Shown here: in pieces, positions 23,874 through 36,249 of the stretch | Numbering within the stretch: the stretch's first letter is position 1 | Layout: the number at the start of each line of letters is the position of its first letter | Program-made: the position numbers and the translations under genes | NCBI GenBank assembly: GCA_023014335.1 | Contig: JAECYW010000012.1 | Location: 62,001-126,000 of the forward strand | Length of the DNA stretch: 64,000 nt | DNA from: Galerina marginata | Taxonomy: Eukaryota; Basidiomycota; Agaricomycetes; Agaricales; Galerinaceae | Direction: 5' to 3' | The notes under the pieces: model-generated | Seen by the model: the letters and a program-made list of their open reading frames with translations, nothing else | The model's database searches: none | Told to the model about the DNA's origin: nothing

Positions 23874-24895
23874 GGGTTGTCCTGTAGAGATAGAGGAAGG
23901 GAGGAAAGATGTTTTAGATGATAACATCGCCCGCCCGTTTCAGAAATGAAGCTTACCATGATGTCATAGCATTCGCGCTCTTGGCTTACTGCAAGTGGAA
24001 GCTGCGATCGGAGGTTACGATCAACGGAATCTAAGATGAGGGAGACGTTAAGATCAACGAAATCTGAGAATGGAGTAGGGATACGCACTATGAAGGCTTC
24101 AACGTGAAAGATTGCGCAAGACAGCAGCGTCAAAGACCGCTTGACAACGTCGTGTTGTGAACGTGAGGAATACACGGCCCCCCCACGGTTGAAAAGTTCC
24201 TCGGGGGGTTGTCTCCTCAGATACCCTACGCGCCTTTACATGTTCGTCGCTTGTACTTCGGAATTGGGTTCCCATAAGTCAAAGTCCTTCGAAATTCAAG
24301 TTCGGCGTCCGCATAGGTTCATCCGAGTTGCCTTTGACATCTCTGCACATTCGTCAACCTCGAGACATTGCCCGAGTATTGGCCTGAATGTGATGACACC
24401 GGCATAATCAACCAGAAGACATTGCCTCCGTATTGATGAAGCTGGATAACGGAGAGGGGACATGCGGGATGGACGGAACGACTTAGGCGTCACAGGAGTC
24501 ACAGGCCATCACATTGGCGTTGGGCTCTCTGATCATAACACACCAACACAACGCGCCGCGTCGGTACATTCCCACAAGTTCGCTTCCTTTCGAAGTTCGA
24601 CCACAACTTGAACACCGACCCGACATTGACTTCCTTGTTTGATTTGGAAACTTTTCTGAACAAACCAACCCTTTTCTATACCTTGCATATCGCTCTTCCT
24701 TATACTTACTCGTCGACTGCTCGGAACGCGCATCTTCGACTGCTCGGAACGCGCATCTTCGACTGCTCGGAACGCGATTCTTCGACTGCTCGGAACCTGC
24801 ATCTTCGACATACCCCGCGAGGGTCTGCGGCTGGTCGTTGATTTGGAAATTTTCTGAACAACATATTCACTGCCGTACCCCATAATTCACTGGAT
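23874..24895. other. Intergenic region upstream of H1 and X
   Basis: H1 (minus) and X (plus) read away from each other across about 1 kb. It contains a 23 bp tandem repeat and a longer direct duplication, described separately. Small frames on both strands have no support. Confidence 0.5.
24712..24805 (+). repeat. 23 bp tandem repeat, four copies
   Basis: The unit TGCTCGGAACGCGCATCTTC plus GAC recurs at 24718, 24741, 24764 and 24787, with a few changes in copies three and four. It lies between two copies of a 24-25 bp sequence (about 24637 and 24837, ttgatttggaaa...ttctgaacaa) 200 bp apart. Possible promoter element array for gene X. Confidence 0.8.
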
Positions 24896-24896
24896 C

Positions 24897-27738
24897 CGTA
24901 GCGGGATATTGAAGTTCGAGGACATCCCGGGATGTCTGCCTCAATGCAAGTGCCAAGGGTGTTATGGTGAGTAAATGACTATGCGAGTCATGACGATAAT
25001 AGCTAACTCAGACAAAAGTGATGCCGACAAGCAGCATGGACGGGCTCAAATCGTGAACGGCGATATTTTCTACTCACCGAATTGTACGCGAGAACTCGCG
25101 AATATACCCGAACAAGATTCGCACAACATCCTCCTTCCCTATGCTCACCCGAACGAAATACGTGCCCCAAGGAACTTCAGTCGAGTCAATCTCGCAGACT
25201 ATCAGTCTCCTCGATGGTGGAGTATTCCATTTGGTTGGGTAGCCTTTGTTCCAACAAGGCCGGCCTTTTTTGGGCCGATTCTTGGGACGATGAATCGACT
25301 GCCCCAACGCAAGGAGCTGAGTTTCGAAGAGGGACTGGGTTATTCAATGCCTGAAGAAATTCTGAGAGTGTGGCGAGGTCTAGAGCTTGATGTTGTACAC
25401 GCGGTTGGACTACTTGCTGTCCACACCGAGTCCTCCCCACTTCTTCCGGCTTATCCCACTATCTTTGGATATCGCCATCATCATAAATCATGGCGCACCG
25501 CGCTCATTGCCTTTGAAAGATCAAGGGATTGGTTAGTTATGTGGATCAGCGTCCTCGCATACCTTATCGCCGTGGCAGATACCAAGACTTCTGCCCAGAA
25601 GAACTCTCCCTTACTTGCGCTCACCGATTGGTACTCGCATCTGGTTAAAAATGGCTGTTCAGAGTCATGGCTGGAGGCTCTAACCATGTCGTCAATGGTA
25701 TGCGAATTTACACTTTGGGCAGAAAGGGCTGGGACCTTTGTTTCCTTGACAGATTTGCGGGCAGACATTAGGTTACCGAGCGTCGAATGGCTATGCGCGT
25801 TTGCTATTCCCAACTGGTACAGATGGAAACCTGAATGGTCAAAGGATCCGAAATACGCCGCCTATGCCCCCTTAGCGCATCATTTACAGGATATGTATGA
25901 CGGTATTCCTCCTGCGATGTCATCAAATTGGGATGTCATGCAACATCAAGGCTCTAGTCATTCCCTTACCGCACCTATGAACCAGCCCATTCCTCCTCAA
26001 AACGACTGTCCTTCGAACAAACCAATAACTTGGGCAGAATTCAAGGCACAAAGAGATCGGATAAATGCTCAGAGGGAACTGGTGGAGACAAGGCAGCAAC
26101 GCAATGAACGACAAGCCCGTGCAAGGAATGAGCCCACCAAAACAGCCGCGGTCTTTGAATGGCTTGAAGATGGCCACGGAAATCTGGTTCGAACGAAGGT
26201 CCGCATGACTGATAATCTTGATACGCTCGAACGCTACGAAAAGGGACACACACAATATGACGCGTTTTGGCATGAATGGGATTGCTGCGAGGATATGGGT
26301 GTAGGAAGGGGGTACGACAATGACGATGACTGTAGTGACGATGCAGGCGATTCATGCGATTTGAACTCTGCAAATCCATTCAATGAGTTCAATGACGACT
26401 CAAATGCAATCCCTATGTCGACACTCCCGGACAATAGCTGGGCACACAAAGTACATTCTCGCTCAACTCGGGGCAGCGAGAACGACATCAGTCCAGGGCT
26501 GGAGGACGGCGAAATTGCATCGGATGACTATCCTGATAATTTGGCGAGAGAAATAATGGAAGTACTGCGACTACACTTCGGTTATACCGGGTTGCTCCCG
26601 CTGGGTCCTACCTGCTCCGTTAATGACGAGAAAGACCAAAAAAAATTCATGAGAGTGATTGGTATACGCTGGGTCCCGCGTGCAGCTCTCGTGTTTGACA
26701 GGAAAGCAATACTAGCAGCGTACAGCTTCATTCATCGACTCCAATCCAATGCCGAAATCCTTGCGGACGAATGGGACCTTAGTAAAGGGCATCGGGAGTC
26801 CGTCTACTTGTCTAAGAGAATGGCCTGCATTCGCTTCCTTGACGTCAAGCAGTGCGAACACGTTCATAATTATCAACGCCAGCTTACGTGGTATATGTTT
26901 GACTTCGGGTCTGCAAGAACCAAAAAGTGGATGTTTACTGTTACCTCTGCGGCTGTCGCATTAACCGTTTGCCGCCTGGACAACACTTACACCGATTCGG
27001 ACCTCGCCGTGTATTTTTTGCAATCCGGAATGTCATTTAGAACGATGCAATTATTGTCTTCACTTTCACGAGCGCCTTATTCTGCAAAGTCCGTCACCCA
27101 GCAGTCGTCTCGAGGGCAGGGCTATACATTTTTAATTGACGACTACACGACCTTTGAAACACGCGCACAAGCATTCCTCAGCTCGAATCGGCGTGCACGA
27201 ACTGCGTGCATGATGGGTGGTGTAACTTGGAGGGTCGCTTGCCCTGTTGTTGACTGGAACACTGTCCTTAGCGGTCCGTCGGGCTGGTCTCCCAGTTGTT
27301 GCGAATATGTGATGGGAATTGAAACGGCCAGTTCCTTGGAGTATGCCGACGACGCTTTGACTAAGAACGAGGTCGCTGCTTTATCCGGAATGTACTATGT
27401 CCTTACAGGTATCCAATACTCTAATATAAGTTCAATACAGCTCTAACCCATTTGTAGGCAAAGGCGAACAATACGAAAATCCATCCTGGTATCCAACACC
27501 CGACACCTTCTCTGGATCTGGTTATGATTACGGGTATTGGGCTGAGAGTTGCGAGAAGGAATTCGAAGGCTGGGTAAGGAAAGGATCTAGGCCAGGATCG
27601 ACAAGCCTTCCGGACGTGCCGATGCGAAACCCTATCAACAAGATGCGCTGGGGGGCTAATTTGAAAGGTTCGGCTGAATTGCGTCGCGCACGTTCACGAA
27701 TCGAGCCGCTAGCAAAAGACCTCATCAAGACCCGATGA
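24897..27738 (+). CDS. X: large unknown protein with N-terminal Cys motif
   Basis: The main exon is 25012-27408 and the last is 27458-27738, both in phase. A first visible exon ends at 24966; it reads ILKFEDIPGCLPQCKCQGCY, a compact Cys-x4-Cys-x1-Cys-x3-Cys motif, and needs a further 5' exon because no ATG lies in frame, so the start given is approximate. The body (about 800 residues) has PRWWSIPFGWVAFVPTRPAF, WRTALIAFERSRDWLVMW and PNWYRWKPEW, an Asp-rich middle, and late landmarks CPVVDWNTVLSGPSGWSP and YWAESCEKEFEGW. The pattern fits a large family of hypothetical proteins in Agaricomycetes. Tryptophan-rich, no signal peptide seen; function unknown. It is followed on the same strand by the Rep gene. 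Confidence 0.7.
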
Positions 27739-28129
27739 TTAGCCCGTCGTTCAAGTTGTTTGCATGTAATCCATACCGCAGATAATCTCCTTAGCCTAAG
27801 CTTCATCTGTAATATAATATCTTGGTACTTCTAGTCAGTCGTAAATTGTCTTACAATTTGAAATGACAACATTATTGGTCTTAATTCTGGAAAAGCTCCT
27901 TGATGATGTCATCATCTAATTATGAGCACAAGCTTTGAAATAACATCTTTATTAGAATACGTGGTCGGTATATTGATTCAGTTAATTGGTACAACGATTC
28001 TCGATATGCAGGAGCCCCCAGGTGGGTCATCATTTGAATCTCAGCGCTAACATTCTCACGTTCAATTCAACCAACCAACGCGTAACTGACCCGACCTTTC
28101 GACGCTTTCATCTTTTCATCATCGCGACA
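27739..28129. other. Intergenic, X to Rep gene
   Basis: 391 bp, AT-rich, holding the 3' end of X and presumably the promoter of the Rep gene. A short palindrome (aattgtcttacaatt) lies near 27846. No gene is visible and there is no second Helitron 5' terminus of the kind at 11795. Confidence 0.5.
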
Positions 28130-31100
28130 ATGCAGCTTTCAAAACCTCTTCTCCTCCTACTTGCGCTCGTCACATCGTCTAATGAACCGATCGGACATCA
28201 ACCAGGTAAGACCCTCAATCAGCACACAGCGGCGCTTGACTTACCAACCGTTTGCTTTCTTCAGCTGATCTGCTTCAACCAAAAAACTCGGGCAGCCGTC
28301 GCCCGTTGCCAAATCTAATGCCTGGTATGTCTGCCTTCAAGAATACCATCATCAATTATGTTGTTTAGGACATGTTCGTTTAGGCCCAAACATTTCCTCG
28401 CTTCCTGTCGCACAAATCTCGTCGTTGTTGCCGGAGTTTAAGACGGACGGTGCGTCTCTTGCTCGTTTTCTATGCGCATCCTTACTGACGGGACTGTTCA
28501 GGCTTTAATATAGCTACTGTCCTGAGACCCCCACCTTTCTTGAATGGGCAAAACCCACAAATGACCGGTATGACTCTTCGTTGCCAATGTTCTGCCTTTA
28601 CCAATTCATTTTCTTAGGCTTAAACATATCTATGGAGGACAGTTTGTCCAAATTTTCAGTATGGATAGGTGTTGGATGTGTTGGTGCGTTGTTCTCTTGT
28701 CTTTTATTCCAATTATTCTTCTGACATCCTCCTCCGCTTAGTAGGTCCTGAAGTCACCCAGGGCATAATATTGAACATCCCTACTTTGGCCAATGTTCAA
28801 AGAGTCCCCATACCCGCACTTTCCCATGAAATGTGTTACTCTTATAGCTGTATACATCCCTATGCAGTAACTTCCCATGAATCACATATTTTGTTTCCAT
28901 ATCTTTTTGAATCAAGCTTTCCTGGCGCTTACGAACGTGAATTCATGAAAATCAATCACCATATTTTCATACCAATTTGGAAAATCATACGGCCCTACCT
29001 ACCTTTTGTGGAACGGCTCATATATCAAATGTTTAACACGTTGACCGAATGGTATGTTACTACATTTAGACGGAAAATTAGCATCCAAACAATCTACTTG
29101 TTCCTTGCCCGGAACACTTACCGAAAACATGATTTTGTGGCAGCTCTTGCTAAGCTGCATATGACTTGCTTTACTTCTGATGTCTGTTATCTGCCCCGTT
29201 TTGTTTATTCGCTGTTTTGGAAGCACCGCCATTTTAAATATCAATCACAAAGACGATTCAGAAATGGAAAAAAATTCAGGTTTGCCCTTTATGTGAAACC
29301 CTTGCCAGCCCAGCCTTCAACTGTACCAAAATTCTCTTCCAAAAGGACCCAAGGACAGTATGGTGGTCGATACAACTCGCCTCTATTTACATATGAGTCC
29401 CTTGAACCATACTTTCTGACTGACAAGGAAAAAATTCCAAGTTCTGCTCAATTTCAATATGTTGACCATGTCAACGATGTGGGGATTTTGGCGTATCCGC
29501 CTGATGAATATATTTATACAAATATTCCTATTGCATATCTTTTTGAAACAATACCTGTGACGAAGGCCAGAAAAATTGCATCTATGCATGGAATATCTGC
29601 AGGATCACGTTGCAGTTCTGCTCAACTTTTATTGTCTACTGTCGGACATTCATGTCATGTATGTGCAACACACCTAACTATTTTTTCTATCAAAAAAAAT
29701 AGCTCAGAACTAGCTCGCGATCGAATGAAAGAATTCCGAAAGAAAAAAACTACTGAGAAAAATAATCGTAAGTCAGCGCAAAATAATTGTAAGTCAGAGC
29801 AAAATAGTCATAAGTCAGAGCAAAATAATTGTAAGTCAGAACCACATACTACAAAAATGCCGAAAACTCAAAGCAATGATATCACTGAGTTGAATACTCC
29901 ATTTCCTCCTGATCCTTTGGATAACAATCTAGCTCATAAAATTCTTTCCAGTGCTTGTAACCGGATGTTGCCTAAAAATATTGAGGAGGCTGGTTGTGCA
30001 GTTTGTGGTGAATTGAAGCCACTGAGAAATATGAGCCGATTGAAAAATATAAAAAATCAACTTCATGTACTGACTGCTTCAGGAGTTACAAGGATTGAGC
30101 GAAAAGATAACTCCAGTCCTGCACGAGAATATGCAGGCCCCGTATTAGATTATTCTTGTAAACTTGTATGTGATGGTTGTCGAGGTACTATAAGGAAAGG
30201 AAAAGTCCCACGTCTTGCTCTTGCAAATGGACTATGGCTAGGAAAGGTCCCAGAAGAGTTAAAATCTCTGCGTTTTGTTGAAAAACTTCTCATTGCCAAA
30301 GTCCGACACACCTGCTCATATGTCAAAGTTGCATCAGGTATGCGAAAGATGAAAGCAAATATTATTGCATTTGAATCACCTATTCCTAAGATTTATAATA
30401 TTCTTCCACCACCTCGTGAGGATATGGATGATGTCTTAGCAATTTTATTTACTGGCCCTTGTAAGCCTACACAAGAAGATTTGAATAGAACACCATTTCT
30501 TGTACGTAGAAATCATGTTGCAAAGGCTCTTCAGTGGCTAAAGTTAAACCATTCCGACTATTTTGATATTGAAATATCTGCTGAAAATTTAGCTCAATAT
30601 GATGAAGACTCACCTCCTGTTTCAATTGAATATCGTGAAGCACAGACTAATAAAGTTGCAGAAGGAACCAGCGTCTTTGATAATGATATTGATGATGGAA
30701 CAGAAGAAGGTGACTGTCCTTTTTCAGTACACGGTCTTACTGGTGAGACACTTGATACTATGTCAACAAATAAAATCAAGGCCATGGCAATTCGGCATTT
30801 AAATAGTGGAGGTAAAATGCTTGCTGTTGGTCATAGTGACAAGTTTGAATCGATGTGGAATAATCCGCAACTATATCCACAAATGTTTCCTTGGTTGTTT
30901 CCTTATGGATTGGGTGGAATTGGATCTACAAATATTTCAGACACAGCTCACAAGAGGCATTTATTGATGTATCATGATAAAAGATTTCAAGTTGATGTAA
31001 ATTTTCCATTTGTGGCTTTCAGTCATGAACAGATAAAAGCAAGTACAACACAGAGTTTTTTGTTGGTTGATCAACGTCGCTTCGGAGATATCACCCAACG

Positions 31101-34100
31101 ATTATTAAATTTAGATCAAGGTATTCTAAATGAGTTGGTACAGAAAATGGAGAAGGGTGAGCATATTAAACCTGAATCTGATGCAGAAAAGGCCTGTTTC
31201 CAGGTAATCAAAGACCTTGATCATGTTGCAGGAAAAATGCATGGTTCAACAACAAGCAAAAAGTATATGCGAAATGAAATCTGGTCTTTAATTAATTATA
31301 TTGGTGCTCCATCTTGGTACATTACCTTATCACCAGCTGATATTCAACACCCATTATGCATTTATTTTGCGGATACAAAAGAAGCATTTAAGCCTAATTT
31401 TCTACCTTATGATCAGAGAGTGAGATTAGTCTGTAAAAATCCTGTTGCAGGTGCTCGCTTTTTTCATTTTATTATTGAAAGCTTTATTACAGATGTACTA
31501 GGAGTAGATGCTAAGCACCGCGGACTTTATGGTGATACTGAGGCATATTATGGGACTGTTGAGCAGCAAGGCCGACTGACTTTGCATTTGCATATGCTGC
31601 TCTGGATTAAAGGATGTTTAAACCCAAAAGAAATGCGAGACAAAATTATTAATAGCAATTCAAAATGGCACAAAAAAGTAATTGACTATCTTGAAAGTTG
31701 TCATACTGGAGATTTTCAAACTGGGAGTCAGGAAGAGGTTGTCAAAAAAGTAGCTGAAAACTCAAAGCTTGAAGGATATTGTGATCCTACCCAAACAATT
31801 CCAGAAGCACCTCCACAGGAATGTAAAAAAATACATAATGAATCTAAAGAAATTTGTAACGCCTGTCTTCGGAACACTACATGGTGGAAAAAATTCAAAG
31901 ATATTGTGGATGACTTAATACTAAAATCAAATGTGCATAGTTGCGAAAGAGGCCTAAAAAAAGATGGCACCAGGCGGAAAAATAAATCATTTACTGGTTG
32001 TAGAGATAATAAATGGAATCAATGTAAAGCCCGTTTTCCTCGAACTATTGTTAAAGAATCATCTGTTGATGAAACTGGTGCTGTTCATCTTAAAAAGCAT
32101 GAATCTTGGATTAATACATTTACCCCTATTGTTACATATCTTTATCAGTGTAATACTGATGTAACAAGCCTTTCTTCTGGAACTGCAATTAAAGGTGTGG
32201 TCTTATATATTTCAGATTATATTACAAAATCAACTCTAAAGACTTACACAATTTTTGATTCAATCAAATCAGTTTTTCATAAAAGCGGTGAAATGATTGG
32301 TGGTTCACTTCCCTCACAAGAAAAAGCCCGCCGAATTATGACAAAAGTTGTAAATCTGTTGAGTGCAAAGGCAGAAATGGGAGCTCCAATGATTTGTATG
32401 TATTTATTGGGCAATCCAGATCATTATACAAACTACTCTTTTGTACCTTTTTACTGGCAGTCATTTGTTGCAGAAGCACGAAAAGATGTCGAGACGTCTA
32501 TAACTGAAGAAGTCCAGAAAATAGCTCTTATTAAAAAAAAAGGAAAGATCTATGGTCTTTCACCTGTATATGACTATATTTATCGTTCACCTTCTCTTGA
32601 AAATCTCTGCCTTTATGACTGGGTTCAATGCTATGAGAGAAAAAAATCAAAAAAAGCCAAAATTGTAAATACTGCAGATGATATTAGTTCAAATATGGTT
32701 GAAACTGAAGCAGCTGATATAAGCAATATTTCTTTTGATTCTGTTATAGAAGAAGATCTTGAAAATGAGGAAGCTAAAATATCTAGCAAAAATTTATTCA
32801 AATTTACTCAAAACCATCCACTACATGACTCACATGCTTCACATTATATTGTTAATCACAAAAAACGTATTCCTAATTTTATTGGAGCTACTCTTCCTCG
32901 GTGTGATCAAGGTGATAGAAATTATTACTGTTCAACAATGCTTACTCTTTTTAAACCATGGCGAAAAGGACATGACTTGAAATCAAATGACTCTGAATCT
33001 TGGGATGAATGCTTTAACAGTCATATATTTACAAGTCATCAGGAGAAATTAATGAAAAACTTTAATATTAAATATGAGTGTCTTGATGCAAGAGATGATT
33101 ATCGTGCACAACTTAAAAAGAATGCTAACAAATCTCTGATAGGAAGCTGGGAATTATTACAAGGAGAAGATGCAGAAGAAATAAACAGTGGAAATATTGT
33201 TCCAGATCCAAATATTGAGTATGATGATCTTCCATTTGATCCGAATGCTAATGGAAAGAACCATTTTCTTCGTTTAAAAAACATGAGCATGGTACGCATG
33301 ATTATGGAAAATCTTGGGTGGACAAATCCCCAGAAGATTACACAAACAAATTGTCCTAATATTTTTAAACCAGATTTAATTTTATCTGGACCTCAATGGG
33401 CAGAACAAGTTGAAAAAAAGAAACAGGATATATATGATAAAAGGAATCAACATAATATAGTAAAAAAATCATCTGAAAAAACATCCAACCAAGTATTCAA
33501 TCCTGAATCAAAAGATCCAAACCTTGTTAAGATTGTTGATAGGTCATACCTCGAAAAAACTTTTAATGCAGGCACAAATAAAAAACAAGCTGATGACACA
33601 GTCACAAAATTTGAGTTGAATGCAGAGCAAGAAAGAGCATTCCGTATCATTTCAAATCATGCAATAAGTCAACAACCTGAACAATTAAAAATGTATCTTG
33701 GTGGTATGGGCGGCACAGGAAAATCTAGAGTAATAGAAGCTCTTTCAGAATTTTTTTCAATTCGGAATGAAGCACATCGTTTTATAATTGTAGCACCAAC
33801 TGGTACAGCTGCTGCATTGTTAGGTGGAAATACATATCATTCCATGTTTGGCATATATGACTTTATCAATGAAACTGGACTATCCAAAGTTAAATCCCGT
33901 TTATCAGGTGTAGACTATGTATTTTTTGATGAAGTCTCTATGCTGTCTGCAAGAGATTTATACCGTATTAGCAATCAGTTAGCATTAGTGCTAAATAATC
34001 CTGAAATGGCTTTTGGTGGCCTTAATATGGTTTTTTCTGGTGATTTTGCCCAGCTGGCACCTGCAGTTGGAGGTGAAAATGTTTCTTTATATTCAAGATC

Positions 34101-36249
34101 TATTGGAGCAGTTGCAAGTAGTAAAAAATCTCAAGAAGAATCTATTGGGAAGGCATTATGGCACCAAATTACGACAGTGGTCATTCTCCGTGAAAATATG
34201 AGGCAGAAAGAGCAAACACCACAGGATAATCAATTACGGTCGGCCCTTGAGAATATGCGATACAAAGCTTGCACTCCAGAAAACATCAGCTTTTTAAGAA
34301 CACTTATATCATCAAACCTACCAGGTCGTTCATCTGTATGTGATGAAAAATTTAGAAATGTTTCAATTATAACTGCCAGAAATTTACACAAAGATGAAAT
34401 TAACCGACTGGGTGCTTTGCGCTTTGCACAAGAAACTGGCCAGACTTTAGTGGATTTTTATTCCGAAGATTCATGTAATGTTAATTCTAAAGACACTGAA
34501 AGTAAGTATACAACCAGACTTAGAGAGATTACATCTGAAATACAAAATTCCTTATGGTCTCAACCTCCTTCATGCAATAACAAAAATATTGCAGGAAAAT
34601 TAAGTTTATGTATTGGCTTACCAGTAATGATTCGGAATAATTATGCAACAGAACTCTGCATGACCAGAGGTCAAGAAGGTTTTGTTTTTGGTTGGCAGTC
34701 AAAAATTGGAAAACAAGGTCAAACTGTTCTTGACACTCTGTTTATAAAATTGAAAAAACCACCTTCTGTAGTAAAATTCAATGGACTGCCTGAAAATGTT
34801 GTTCCTATTTATCCTACATCAAATAATATTGCTGCTCAGCTTCCAGATGACAGAAAAGTACTTATATCACGTACACAATTAGAAGTACTTGTCAATTTTG
34901 CTATGACAGATTTTGCATCTCAAGGTAAAACACGTCCTGAAAATGTTGCAGATTTGAATAATTTACAAACACATCAGGCATATTATACTGCACTTTCTCG
35001 AAGTTCAACAGCTAATGGTACATTGATATTACAAGGGTTTGACCCCAAAAAAATTACTGGTCGCTGCTCAGGAGCATTGCGACAAGAATTCCGGGAATTA
35101 GAAATTTTAGATGAGATTACAACCTTAAAATATAATGCAAAGCTACCGGTAAAAGTACATGGTGATATCCGGAATGTTTTGATTAAAACTTTTAGAGAGT
35201 CAAAAGGTCAACAGTATGTTCCAAAGTTGGTCCATCCTGCAATTCGATGGTCAAAGCGTGATCCACTAAATGAGTCTGAAATAATAGATATTAAGTCAAT
35301 AAATCTAGATAAATTTAACAAAAAACGCAAATTTGTAGATGATACCTCCAAATCTTCTGCTCCAGCTAAAAAGGATTCTAAGTCTGAAATTGAATATAAA
35401 CAACCAGCATTGAAGAAACTTTGCTCTACTCAAATGCCAGTTCAGAATGGTAATCACTATATAAACCCTCAAGGCTTTATTTGGAGCAACAATAGTTGTG
35501 CATATGATGCTACTTTTACTATTTTTTTTAATCTTTGGTGTTCTAATAAGGACCTATGGACAGATGAGTTACAAGCCATTGGAAATCCGTTTATTTTAGA
35601 TCTAGTAAATGGGTTTATAGACATTGACCATAATTTAAAAACCCCTGAAATAGTTAGAGATGATTTACGAAGAAAATTGGAGATATTTTTTCCTGACAAT
35701 TTACAGTTTGGTCATTTTGCAGCTCTAGATGACCTTTTTGAAGTAATGGTTGGGACAGATGCTCCCATTAGAACAACCTCATATACATGTAATAATAATC
35801 ATACTCGGCGTTTAAATAATCATTCAAGCTATCTAGTATTCGCTGGAGCAGTACAATATGTATCAACTTCATCTTGGGCATTATTGGCCAATGAAGTATC
35901 AAATAATATTTGCCACAGATGTGGCTATGAAATGTTTCTTAAGCGTGAGTTTTTGGTTCTACCTTCTGTTCTGGCATTTGATTTTTGTGGCCATAAAATA
36001 AATATTGATCATGAAATACAGATACCTTTCAATGGAATGCTTCATAAATTTAGGCTAGCAGGCATAATATATTTTGGCCAGGCTCATTTCTGTGCACAAA
36101 GCATTCTGCCAGATGGTCAAATTTGGTATAATGATGGAATTACAACTGGTAGAAATATGATCTACCAAGGTTCAATGACCAACAATCCACCTGATTTGTC
36201 TACATGTAATAACAAAGAGGCTGTCTTAGCATTTTATGTTATGAAATAA
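28130..36249 (+). CDS. Helitron Rep-helicase with C-terminal USP-like protease domain
   Basis: Replicase/helicase for rolling-circle transposition. One 7.5 kb exon (28742-36249) is preceded by five small exons that splice in phase (28130-28205, 28265-28324, 28369-28449, 28502-28567, 28618-28683), giving 2618 residues. Cys-rich Helitron N-terminal region (GCAVCGELK, CDGCRG); Rep nuclease with HUH motif LHLHM (H1065, H1067) and paired tyrosines YISDY (Y1272, Y1276); Pif1-type helicase with Walker A GGMGGTGKS (K1777), DEVS (D1846), GDFAQLAP and motif VI YYTALSRS; then a USP-like domain with SCAYDATFTI (C2369), CHRCGY, AHF (H2565) and WYNDG (D2581). All catalytic residues are present, so it could be active. 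The first exon encodes a signal-like leader (MQLSKPLLLLLALV), odd for a nuclear enzyme. Exon 6 is strongly AT-rich, unlike its neighbours. Confidence 0.9.

Noticed and set aside
24712..24805. CRISPR-like array
   Set aside because: The units are head-to-tail with no spacers and the genome is eukaryotic; it is a simple tandem repeat.
28669..28741. Start codon of the Rep gene at 28669
   Set aside because: 28684-28741 is a typical intron and the upstream mini-exons join in phase to 28742, giving a longer, more consistent N terminus.
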